Assembly (NCBI GenBank): GCA_034509735.1
Contig: JACGWO010000001.1
Span: 34,661,966-34,725,965 of the forward strand
Direction of reading: 5' to 3'
Source: Sesamum alatum
Lineage: Eukaryota > Streptophyta > Magnoliopsida > Lamiales > Pedaliaceae
Length of the DNA stretch: 64,000 nt
Notes under the pieces: model-generated
Database searches by the model: none
Told to the model about the DNA's origin: nothing
What the model saw: only the letters and a program-made list of their open reading frames with translations
Program-made: the position numbers and the translations under genes
In this document: piece after piece, positions 46,860 to 57,398 of the stretch
Layout of the letters: every line of letters starts with the position of its first letter
Numbering within the stretch: position 1 is the first letter of the stretch

Positions 46860-47760
46860 TTGTTAGCAACCTTGCAGCTTAAGCCAAACCTTATGAACAC
46901 AATTATAGAAGCGCAGACACGAGATCCTTTCTTATTACAGATGCTGGAGAGGATGAAACAAGGTAAGAAACCAAATTTTTCAGTAAGGGTTGATGGAGTG
47001 ATAGTGAATAGAGGACGAGTTTGTGTACCTGATGTGGATGGATTATGGGAAGAGATTTTGAGGGAAGCTCACAATGCACCATATGCGATGCACCCTGGTA
47101 CTATAAAGATGTATCGAGACTTAAGACCATATTACTGGTGGCAGACAATGAAGAAAGATGTGGCAGAATTTGTGGCTAAATGTATGACTTGTCAGCAGGT
47201 AAAGGCAGAACATCAGGCGCCGACAGGTAAACTTCAACCTTTATCTATACCAGAGTGGAAGTGGGAGAAGATCACTATGGATTTTCTTGTAGGGTTGCCC
47301 CGTACGCTCAGAAAGCTTGACGCTATTTGGGTAATTGTGGATAGACTGACGAAATCAGCTCATTTCTTGCCTGTACGACAAAGTGACTCTCTGGATAAGT
47401 TAGCTGAGTTGTAGATTTTCGAAATTGTGAGGCTACATGGTGTGCCTATATCTATTGTTCAGACAGAGATACTCGATTCACCTCACGTTTTTGGGGAAGC
47501 TTACAAAGGGCGTTAGGCACGAAATTGCATTTCATCCTCAGACAGATGGACAGCCCGAAAGAACGATTTAGACTCTGGAAGATATGATGAGGGCTTGTGT
47601 AATGGAGTTCAAGGGCAACTGGGATGACTACTTACCTTTGATGGAGTTTGCATATAACAACAGTTTTCATTCTAGTATTGGTATGGCCCCATATGAAGCT
47701 TTATATGGAAGAAAATGTCGAAGTCCAATATGTTGGGATGTTGAGGGATTGTAACAGCTA
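46860..47760 (+). pseudogene. Gypsy G integrase, zinc-binding and catalytic domains
   Basis: H2C2 zinc finger from H in AMHPGTIKMY to CMTCQQVK (about 47085-47200). First catalytic Asp in ITMDFLVGLP (codon 47280-47282). Second Asp at 47462-47464, reached only after a frameshift and a TAG at 47412-47414. Glu in DGQPERTI (47557-47559), followed at once by TAG. So the DDE residues are all still in the DNA but not in one frame. Ends near [10 protein letters not shown] and a further stop. Confidence 0.9.
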
Positions 47761-48300
47761 GAAGGGCCGGAATTGGTACGACAAACGATGGAGAAGGTAC
47801 AGACAGTTAAGAAGTGTTTGAAAGCAGCCCAAGATTGTCAGAAAAGTTATGTTGATAAACATCGAAGGAAGATGGAATATGAAATTGGTGAGAAGGTCTT
47901 CCTGAAAGTATCTCCATGGATGGGAATATTGAGATTTGGCAAGCAAGGAAAGTTGAGTCCGAGGTATATTAGACCGTATGAAATTATTGAAAGAATCGGA
48001 CCACTAGCGTATCGAGTAGCACTGCCAGCAGAGTTGTCGCAGATACACGATATGTTTCATGTTTCAATGCTACGACGATATCGATCAGATCCTAGCCATG
48101 TTATCCATGAACCGGAAATAAAGATTTTCGAGTTGACATATGTGGAAGAGCCAATAGAAATTTTGGACAGAAACATAAAGAAATTGAGAAATAAAGAGAT
48201 ACCAATAGTAAAGGTGAGGTGGAGTCATCACTCCCCAAGAGAAGCCACTTGGGGGTTGAGGAGCATATGAGAGAGAAGTACCCTTATTTATTCCATTAAA
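47761..48300 (+). pseudogene. Gypsy G integrase C-terminus and chromodomain
   Basis: Open from 47773: KSYVDKHRRKMEYEIGEKVF, then the GPYEII-type GPF/Y region (YIRPYEIIERIGPLAYRVAL) and IHDMFHVSMLRRY. A chromodomain follows (EEPIEILDRNIKKLRNKEI, IVKVRWSHHSPREATW) at about 48135-48250. A one-base loss near 48250 shifts the frame before its last helix. Chromodomains tether integration to modified histones. Gypsy I (51128-51493) keeps the complete form. Confidence 0.9.
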
Positions 48301-48339
48301 CGGGTAAGTTAGTTAAATTTCGAGGACGGAATTTTTATT

Positions 48340-48351
48340 AGGAGGGGAGAA
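48340..48351 (+). other. Polypurine tract of gypsy G
   Basis: AGGAGGGGAGAA just before the 3' LTR start at 48353. The inverted counterpart in gypsy I is at 51162-51172. Confidence 0.85.
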
Positions 48352-48352
48352 T

Positions 48353-50642
48353 TGACACGTCCATAGATTCTTTTTCATAATTGAGGGGCTAATTAGTCAT
48401 TATTAAAGAAATATAAATTTAATTATAAGTCATAGGTTGAGATTATAAATATATTAAAACTTGAAGGGACTAAATTGAGACCTTATTAAATATTTGTGGT
48501 CAAGTTACATATATATAGAAGTTTGGGGGATCAAATTGCAATTTTAATAAAAAAAAATACAAAAAAAACTAATGTGCAGCAGGTGGCTGCCTACCAAATC
48601 AAACCTCATATATTAAAATATACATTATTAACTTGCTAGTTAAGAAAAACAAACACACAAGATTTAAACACACCATTCACACACACTCAAAAGTGTTAAT
48701 CTTGGATGCAAAACAGGTTAGTAAAATTTTACTATAAATTATAAATTAATTATTATATTAATACTATTTAATTAGTGCATTTATTAAATATAATTTGTAC
48801 TATTCGATTTACTATTTAATCAAAAAATTTATTGAATTTGAGTATTTATATAAATTAGTGTTCGGGTATATATTTAATTGGACTGGAATATTATAGCTAA
48901 TAACTTAAAATTTATATAACCTATTAGATTTAGTAGTTGTTATAGTGGACTATTCAAATTCATCGGGTTTATTAACCAAATACATAATTGTGTATATTAG
49001 TGTTTAAACAATTATTATTATAGTGAAGAAATTGTAGAAATTAATAGGAATACTAGGGAATTATATTTGAGAAATGTTAGGAAATTATATTTGAAAACTA
49101 TGGTATTTATTAAAAAGAAATATGGGATATTTGGAATAATTTCATTTAGAGATGTTATAGATAACGATAGTTATAAAAATGTGAGGAGTTTGATGAAATA
49201 AGCTCTTATGATTTAATTGATAAATTAGATATATACGGGGGAAGTTTATAGTGTTTAATATTTAGACGAAAAAGGACCGAAGGTTTGAATTTTAATATAA
49301 ATGAAATACTAAAAGATTGGTATAAAATATACGCATATATTTAGTAATATCATTCGTAATTTACGTTATTTTTAATATATATTGATATACATTTATAACG
49401 TATTATAGGACACGGGGATAAAGTAGAAGACTAATCAACTCCTTCTACTAGCATAATCGTTTTGGGATCGAGGTAAGTATAGTTAATTGGATCTATATAA
49501 GTATATATGATTATACTTGTTTGTCATAAACAATGGTTGGTATTTGTAAATGTTTATATGGATTACGTGGTTATTCTGTGAAGTTGTATCTATGTGTTTA
49601 TTTGTGATTATTATGTAATATATAGATTGACGGATGATTGCCTTATATTATATTCTACTGTTGCATGATGTTCAACGAAGAAGTCGATTATGAGTATATC
49701 ATTAAATTGTGATAAAGAGATGACTTACCTAATTGGGGAACATGGTCAATGGTTTATGATGATGTGATTGATGATGATATGATTGAGATGTCATATGAGA
49801 AAATGAATGTAAGCTAGGTACCATGGCGCGTAGGGTATCGGGGTATTCCGGGTAGTAGGGAATATCCTGTGCTGATAGCTACACACTGAGGTAGTATGGG
49901 GATGCCATGTTCGTTGTGATGTTCTGTGCTGATATTGCTACACACTCAGATAGTGTGGGGATATCACATTCGACGGGTATCCTGTGCTGTATATGATATG
50001 ACGTTGATTGAGATGATGATAGCCAGCAGAACCATTGACTGATGTACTCCAATTAGAGTAAGCAGGGCCCCAAGAGTATAAATTGTGAATCGTAAGATGG
50101 TACTGTAGATTAATGCATGATTGTGGAATTGATGACTTTGTACTTTTGTGGTGATTGTATATTGAATACTTGTTGGTTTGTGTTACGACTTGTATTTACG
50201 TGTATATAGGCTGGTTAGCTATACTTATTGAGTAGGCAACTCATCTCTTGCCAACATTTTTCCGGAGATAGATCACGGTGACTAGTTACGTCAAATTTAA
50301 AATCTGCCAAGGACCTTAATCAGTGGGTCAACCGTGACATCTGAAGCTAAAAGTCCTAGTTATATGACTATAGTCTTTTGTCGGGTTTGCATTTCAAAAT
50401 TTTATAGTAGTCTGAAGCTCTTTTTTGGAGTTTTGTACATGAGTATATCTGTGGCCTAGTAAATATAAACTTTTGATTATACCTATCGTTACTTAAGACA
50501 TATTTATAGATTTATATTGTACCGATAAAAATAGGATTTATCTTATTAGTTTTAAATAAAAAAAATCTTATAAGACAACATGTAATTACGAAGAGTATAA
50601 TGATTAGTAATGAGTAAGTATAGTTACGTTGGGGGTGTCACA
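48353..50642 (+). repeat. 3' LTR of gypsy G
   Basis: 2290 bp, TGACACGTCC to GGTGTCACA. Many scattered differences from the 5' LTR, including small indels. Followed by TSD TAACT. Confidence 0.92.
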
Positions 50643-51158
50643 TAACTACTCGAACTCATTAAATTTTTCGATTAAATAGTAAATTAGATAGTACGAATCA
50701 TATTTAATAAATGCACTAATGAAATGATATAAATATATAAATTAATTAAGATTTTTGAAAAAATAAATGTTTATCTGTATTCGCGGGTTTCGAAAAAAAA
50801 TATAATTGCTTAAGTTTGCTTAATGTGTACCAAATATTTTAGGTCAGCTTATCTAATATATATATTGAAAAGGCTAAAAGAAGCCACGTGCCATCACATT
50901 TTCATCGTCAAAGTCACTTTTTTTTATTACTATATTACATATGTGTGTGTACATTAATAACTATTTTATAAAATTCTTAATCTATACCCCTAATTTCTAA
51001 ATTTATATAATGTCACCCCAAAAATTTTATAAAGTTCCAATTTAGTCCCTTCAAGTTATATTATTTATAATTTCAACCTATAACTTATAATTAAATTCAA
51101 TTTTCTTAATAATTACTATTTAGTCTATCAATTAAGTATTAAAAATCTAGGGACATCA
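50643..51158 (-). mobile_element. Gypsy I, 3' LTR, piece 3 (inner end)
   Basis: Resumes the inverted gypsy LTR after G ('aaatttttcgattaaatag' pairs with 31745-31770 of G inverted) and ends GGGACATCA at 51158, i.e. element strand TGATGTCCC. The middle (about 50740-50960) is not alike to G's LTR, so I and G are different members of the family. Confidence 0.82.
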
Positions 51159-51685
51159 CAATTCCCCCTCCTAATAAAAATTTCGGCTCGAAATTTAACT
51201 AACTTACCCGTGTAATGGAATAAATAAGGGTACTTCTCTCTCATATGCTCCTCAACCTCCCAAGTGGCTTCTCTTGGAGAATGATGACTCCATCTCACTT
51301 TTACCATAGGTATCTCCTTATTTCTCAATTTTCTTACACTTCTGTCCAAAATTTTTGTTGGCTCTTCCACGTACGTCAATTCCTCAGAAATTTCTATTTC
51401 TTGTTCACGGATGACATGGCTAGGATCCGATCGATATCGTCGTAGCATCAAAACATGAAAAACATCATGTATCCGTGACAACTCTGCTGGCAACGTAGTC
51501 GATACGCTAGTGGTCCGATTCTTTCAATAATTTCATACGGTCCAATATACCTCGAACTTAACTTTCCTTTTTTGCCAAACCTAAAAATTCCCTTCCACGA
51601 AGATACTTTCAGGAAGACCTTCTCACCAATTTCATATTCCATCTCCCTTCGATGTTTGTCAACATAACTTTTTCTGACGATCTTG
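51159..51685 (-). pseudogene. Gypsy I polypurine tract, chromodomain and integrase C-terminus
   Basis: Minus strand from 51642: MEYEIGEKVFLKVSSWKG, then IGPYEIIERIGPLAYR. A frameshift follows near 51490, then ELSRIHDVFHVLMLRRY and a complete chromodomain to EEHMREKYPYLFHYTGKL. Polypurine tract complement TTCCCCCTCCT at 51162-51172. Upstream coding is cut by copia J at 51685 (TSD half TCTTG, 51681-51685); the rest should lie right of the window. Confidence 0.9.
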
Positions 51686-53388
51686 TGAAGGACAAGCTGA
51701 TCCGCCCGGGAGCGCTAGCGGAAGCGAGAAAGCGAGAAAAGTGCGTAAATTTAAATCAAATTTAAATAAACGAATCCCAAGGGGTGTACCCTTGGGTGCT
51801 CAACCGGGGGTTCGATGTAGAATGTGTAAATATTAGAAACATATATTTAAGCACATAGGGCATAGATATATACAATAAATCAATCAAAGCGTAAGGAGAC
51901 TTTTACCTTCGATTGTTTAGCGTATGCTCCCGGCTACTTGCGTTGTTCCTTCTCCGGAGTGCTCAAGAAATCCAAACGTATGGATTCTCCAAAGGTGATC
52001 CACACCACACCGGAAGAAACACACGTCTCCTTCCTAGAAAAGAATGGGTTTAAGAAGGAATCGGTTTAAGAGAAGCACACTATAAATTAGTGCTCTCTTA
52101 AACTTACTTTGTTCTTCTTCTTGATTCAAAATCAAGTGAACAACACAAGTGTGAGAGAGAGAGAGAGGCCGAGAGTTGAGAGAGAGGAGAGGGATTTTTG
52201 TCTTCTCTTTTTCCTAGAAAAAGATGAATAATGAATCACTTATGCTTGGTGTTGTATATTCTAATATATATACATAATTAATGTGATTATTGGAATGTGT
52301 CTAGGTTCATCCAAGGATGTCTAGATTCATTCCAATCAATCACCATCAATTCTTCAATCAAGCCTACCAAAATTTATGGTATGATCAAATCATAGCAAAA
52401 GGGAAGAGCTTGATTGGAGTTGATTTGTCTCTTTCCAAAAGAGATAAGTCAACATACCACCTAGCATGAAACATGGCTGATTTTGCTTCCTCCAAGGGAG
52501 CATGTCGGCCATGTTTAAATAAGGGAAGAAGTCCAACTTCTTCCTATTCCAAAATAGGAATTATTTCTCCTCTCGAGTAAATTTAACGGACCGGGTTTTC
52601 TCGTAATCCAATTATGACGAACCCAACATTAAATCCAATTTCATGTCCATTTAAATTATTCTCGTTGATCTTTTAATCCAATTAAAAGATCCAACGTCTC
52701 AACTTTCCATATTTAATCGAAAATCTAATTTACCGATTAAATGAAGGCCCGATACAATATCGGCCCGTCCATCCTATGGACTTTCCCTTAAGTAATCCAA
52801 TTACTTATTTTATCCTTCTAGATTGACTCCAAGTCGATCTCTCAACCTACTTGGTGATTTGTGTGTGACCCTTTAGGTTCACCCTCAGCTAGACTTGGGC
52901 CCATGTCCCACAAGGGCACGTTACCATGGGTGGCCATCTAACAACGGTCCATGGCACTAGAGACTAGGTGAATTGGCGTGAACATTTAGGCGCCGATTCC
53001 GTACGGGTACCATCCTTCCATCTACCGTCTCCCGGCCTTAGTCTAGGGTATGGAATTGGGCATCGGTTCCCATCCTTGACTAGGCGTCTATGCTTAATAA
53101 TCGAGACCACGCATGCTTCATTGCGTCGACACAGGAAACCATTCCCTGTTCGACCAACCACTGTGGCCACAGCTTCAAACAGCATGAACGTGTCTCCGAG
53201 TGCATAGGAGATACCTCTATCACATACTGACAGGGGACGGATCCTCTTCTTGGAATCCACCATCCTCACTACACATTCTGACTGCACTAGACAAGGCTTC
53301 TAATAATCATCTTACAGAATGATTACCTCTCGCCAGATCCAAGATACAACCGTCATGTGTACGCAACATGATCCCTCAAGTCTGAGGA
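51686..53388 (-). repeat. 3' LTR of J (type A), lacking its U3 start
   Basis: TGAAGGACAAGC onward. Hairpin CCCAAGGG/CCCTTGGG at 51776-51783/51789-51796. U3 block 52920-52972. Homology stops after 'ccctcaagtctgaggatta' (about 53388), where pol sequence begins. Confidence 0.87.
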
Positions 53389-54291
53389 TTACATCCCTCT
53401 AGCTCTATCCCTGTAGATCTTGTTGCCAAGGATGTAGGATGCCTCGCCCATATCCTTAATAAAGAATTGCGTTGACAACCAAACTTTAGTGGTACCCAAC
53501 ATCTTAGCATCATTCCCAATGAGCAAGATGTCATCCACGTAAAGCACTAGAAACGCAACTGAGCTCCCACTAATCTTCTTGTATACACAAGGATCATACT
53601 CGCTCTTGATAAAATCATATCCCTGTATGACTTCATCAAAACGTATGTTCCAGTTTCGGGAAGCTTGTTTGAGGCCATAGATGGACCTTTGGAGACGGCA
53701 GACCTTCTGCTCTTCTCCAACAGTTGTGAAACCTTCCGGCTGATCCATATAGATCTTTCCTCTACGAAACCGTTGAGGAAGGTTGTTTTTCACGTCCATC
53801 TGCCATATTTCATAGTCATACCATGCTGCTATGGCAAGAAGAATCCGAATGGACTTGGCCATTGCTACGGGCGAGTAGGTTTCTTCAAAATCGACCCCGG
53901 GTCGCTGAGTGTAACCTTTCGCCAAAAGCCTGGCTTTGAAGGTTGTAACCTCCCCTTTAGCTCCAAGCTTACGTTTGTAGACCTATTTACACCCTACGGG
54001 CTTTACCCCTTTGGGTGGGTCTACTAAGGTCCAAATCTTGTTTGTACCCATCAAGTCCATCTCGGATTTCATGGTCTCAAGCCACTTATCTGAATCGATG
54101 TCCGATATTGCTTCTCCGTACGTCTTTGGATCATTATCCAACTGACCGATCAGGCCCAGAAATCCATACCTATCAGGTGCATGGGATACTCTGGCCGACT
54201 TACGGAGGACTGGAAGAATATCAGTGGGAACTACTGGCTCAGATGTCACTGCCGCCTCATAGGGTGCCTCACTTGATTCCTCAAGGAGCAC
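53389..54291 (-). pseudogene. Copia RT of J
   Basis: Minus strand, one frame with a local shift: VLRKSARVSHAPDRYGFLG, WTLVDPPKGVKPVGCK, then a TAG where copia A has W (near 53981), then KARLLAKGYTQRPGVDFEE, SIYGLKQASRNW and the catalytic YVDD (about 53535-53546). After QMDVK a short out-of-frame stretch replaces TAFLNGF. The frame ends at the deletion junction (53389). Plus-strand frames at 53665-54425 are antisense shadows. Confidence 0.9.
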
Positions 54292-55673
54292 CTCTTCGCA
54301 TCGAGATCCGATGCAAAACCCTTTTCAAAGAACACTGCGTTTCGCAAGATAAAAACCTTTTGCTCGGAGGGATCATAGAAATAATACCCCGTAGTTTCTT
54401 TCGGATAGCAGATGAACCTGCATAAACTAGACCTCGAGTCCAGTTTATCTCCCGTTAATCTCTTGACATATGCGAGGCAACCCCACACTTTCAAGTATTT
54501 GTAGGAGGCAGCCTTGCCATGCCATATCTCATATGGCGTCTGGGATACCGTCTTAGATGGCGCCAAGTTCAAAACTTTGGCCGCCGTCTCAAGAGCGTAA
54601 CCCCAGAGGGAAAGGGGGAGGTCGGTAAAACTCATCATGGATCGGACCATGTCCAATAAGGTCCGATTCCTCCTTTCAGACACACCATTAAGCTTTGGTG
54701 TTCTAGGAGGGGTCCACTGAGAGAGAATCCCATTCTCTTTTAGATAATCAGTAAACTCACCACTCAAATACTCTCCACCTCAGTCCGACCGAAGGGCTTT
54801 GATCTTTCAACCGATTTGGTTCTTTACTTCGAGTCTGTATTCCTTAAACCTTCCAAAGGCTTCAGACTTATACCTCATGAGGTAAACATAACCATACCGT
54901 GAGTGATCATCGGTAAAGGTTATGAAGTACGAGTACCCACCTCTATCCTGAGTACTTAGTGGGCCACAGACATCCGTATGGATCAAATCCAACAGACCAC
55001 TGGCTAGCGTACTTTGTCCAACAAAGGGTTTCTTGGTCATCTTTCCCTTCAAACAGGATTCACAGGTCGGTAGGTTGTCCAAATCGTCTATTTCTAGACT
55101 CTTTGAGTCCACCAACCTTCTTATACTATCTTTAGAGATATGACCTAACCTCGCATGCCATATCTGTGGGTTATTATGATCATCACGTTTTCGTTTGTGT
55201 TTTGCAGTCATAATCCAATTAGACTGTTGAAGCATGTACAGACCGTTGACCAATGTACCAAGCAGATGAGAAATACCATCTTTAATAATGAAAAAAACAT
55301 TTTTATTGATGGTAAATTCACATCCCTCCTTATCAAGGACCGGGATGGAAATAATGTTTTTAATCATGCTAGGTACATAGAAACAGTCGTTCAGTACAAT
55401 CCTAACATGACTACTAATGGCTAACTCTAGTGATCCCATGGCCTCCGCAGCAACAGCCTTGCCATCGCCTAGCCTCAGGATCATCTCATCCTTGGTTAGC
55501 CTTCTGCTTCTTTGCAGTGCCTGCAAATCATTGTAGATGTGAGCACCACACCGGGTATCCAATACCCATGAAGCAGAATTAGTAATCATATTTACTTCAA
55601 CCACAAACACACCTGGGTTGGAGAAGAGTTGTGGGCACTCCCTCTTCCAATGCCCTTTCTCGTAGCAATGCAT
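54246..55673 (-). pseudogene. Zinc knuckle end, protease and integrase of J
   Basis: Minus strand, continuous frame from 55673 to 54246 apart from internal stops. CHCYEK-type knuckle end (HCYEKGHWKREC); protease WVLDTRCGAH, where the active-site G of DTG is R; integrase zinc finger WHARLGH and PTCESCLKGK; catalytic Asp in HTDVCGP; two TGA codons near 54810 and 54783, the second right after the RSD with the second Asp; Glu in NGVSERRNRTL. A frameshift near 54290 leads to the RT frame. Dead as enzymes. Confidence 0.9.
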
Positions 55674-56474
55674 ACAGACATCATTTGCCTTGGACCGCTG
55701 AGAACCACTGGCCTTTCCTTTCCCTTTGCTCAGTCCAACCGGAGCAACAGGGACGCCCGGAGCGGTAGCAGGGGCCGCAAACCGTCTTCACTTTGCCCTT
55801 CTTCCTCTTCCAGGGTTCGGCCCTCTTGCCATTCGCCTTGGAGGTCGAAACCTCTCCTATCAATACCGCCGGCGCCGACTTGTGGGTCGTTGCCTCGTAT
55901 TGGACCAGCATGTTGATCAACTCATGAATAGACTTCTCAAGTCCGTTCATATTGTAGTTTACAACAAACGGGTCATAGGATGGAGGAAGCGACTGGAGGA
56001 TCACGTCAATGTACGTGTCATTGTTAAGTCCAACTTTAAGGTCCTCGAGTTTCTCCACTAGGGAGAGCATCTTGACCCCATGACTTTGTACGGACGCTCC
56101 TTCAGCAAGCTTGGTGCCAAAGAATACTTTTGTGGCGGCATATCTAATATGCCTATCCGGAACCGCATAAACCTCGTTCATGCGGAGCATTATGGCGAAG
56201 ACGTTGTCCAGCCTCTCATACTGCTTCTGGATGTCGTTAGACATCGAAGCCTGTATGATACTGCGTACTTTCGGGTTGTCCTCATGTCATTTCTCGAACG
56301 TCAAACGTTCTTCAGGCCTGGACCCCTCCGGTAAGTCGCTCGGTGGCGGCTCGTCCAGACGTAGCCTTGGTTCTTGAAACCGAGGACAATCCTCAGGTTT
56401 CTCAGCCAGTCCGAGTAGTTCGTTCCGTTGAATTTGTTAGTCTCGAGAATCATGGTTAACGGGTTCTTAGACAT
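55674..56474 (-). pseudogene. Gag of J
   Basis: ATG at 56474 (MSKNPLTMILETNKFNG). A one-base loss near 56360 shifts the frame. The frame 56244-55681 carries NDIQKQYERLDNV, VPDRHIRYAATK, HGVKMLSLVEKLEDL and HELINMLVQYEATT, then the basic linker. A second shift near 55775 precedes the zinc knuckle. Close to copia A gag in sequence. Confidence 0.9.
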
Positions 56475-57398
56475 ATCTACATTAATGAAAATGTAAAGCA
56501 GAAATTAGCAGATGATGGTAATATTATTGTTCAAGTTGAAGACTTGGTCTTTTAGTCTTTAACCCTCCCACTATTTATACGAAAGTCCGCCACTCTCAAG
56601 TAGAGTTTCGGGAAACCATTTCCTAGTGGGCTTGGGATCCACAAGCGTAATCTCCATGCCCCGCTTTTATGATTCACATGAAGAAGACCTCGTGGGAGAT
56701 ATCCAATATCATTCTCATCCAATGAGATTCCCAAGATATTTTGCCTCACCTATTCATATGATTCCAAGGACTCCAAGCGAACCATGTTACTCAGTGTTGG
56801 GCCCGACCCATCAACCAAATCATGCCTCAAACTATCGCCCCCCACGACTCGTGAGACAGGAAAACCGCAAGCGCAGTCTTTTTGTTCACAATAATGGTGC
56901 AGCTTTCCCCTAGTCCAAGTGTACCACGACTCGTGAGACCATACTTGGGTAGTGGTAGCTTCCTCACCACATTACTGTGGATGGAAGGCTCGGACAGATC
57001 AAAATGCCATTTTAATCCAAGTCCGTTATGGGCCTAATATTTAATTTGGTCCAACCAAATGAGAGTTTGAGTGTCACCGAGACCTCATCACATTATGGTG
57101 TTTTAGCATGCATAAATATCCAATATTTAAAGCGATAAATAAATACGCTGCATGCATAAAACATAGCATACCCCTGTTAGGATGATCCCAAGCCTGACCT
57201 ATGCGACCGACTGAGCCCGCAGTGAGTCTATGGTCTGTCTAGGGTGGTCCTAAATTATTACAATAATAATATACCCATTGTCATTCCAATGGGCCTTGAA
57301 GTGCTTCTTGTTTCACGCCTTGATGCTCCTCCTTGGGGTCTCCGACTCCAATTGCTTGTTAAAATTAAAACCTCACCAATCCTATCTACTCTCATTAC
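56475..57398 (-). other. Leader of J, part next to gag
   Basis: Acceptor-like site at 56477-56478 (AG on element strand, two bases before ATG). Palindromes CACGACTCGTG exact at 56843-56853 and 56925-56935. Ends at TSD ATTAC (57394-57398), where a solo LTR is inserted. Continues at 59641. Confidence 0.75.

Larger units (their letters stand above)
31285..50642 (+). mobile_element. Gypsy G: Tekay/Del-like chromovirus, decayed, hosting copia H
   Basis: Begins TGTGACGTCC and ends GGTGTCACA, with a perfect TSD TAACT at 31280-31284 and 50643-50647. Order: 5' LTR, PBS, gag (interrupted 34595-44429 by H), protease, RT, RNase H, integrase, chromodomain, polypurine tract, 3' LTR. Without H it is about 9.5 kb. 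LTRs differ visibly every few dozen bases, so it is older than copia A. Many stops and frameshifts. Clade assignment rests on domain order, tRNA-iMet PBS and the C-terminal chromodomain. Confidence 0.92.

Noticed and set aside
31285..50642. Centromeric retrotransposon (CRM) or a pararetrovirus
   Set aside because: The C-terminal domain reads as an ordinary chromodomain after integrase, not the CRM-type motif. A pararetrovirus would lack integrase and LTRs, both of which are present.
53665..54425. Plus-strand frames of 120 and 136 codons
   Set aside because: Antisense shadows of the RT and integrase of element J.
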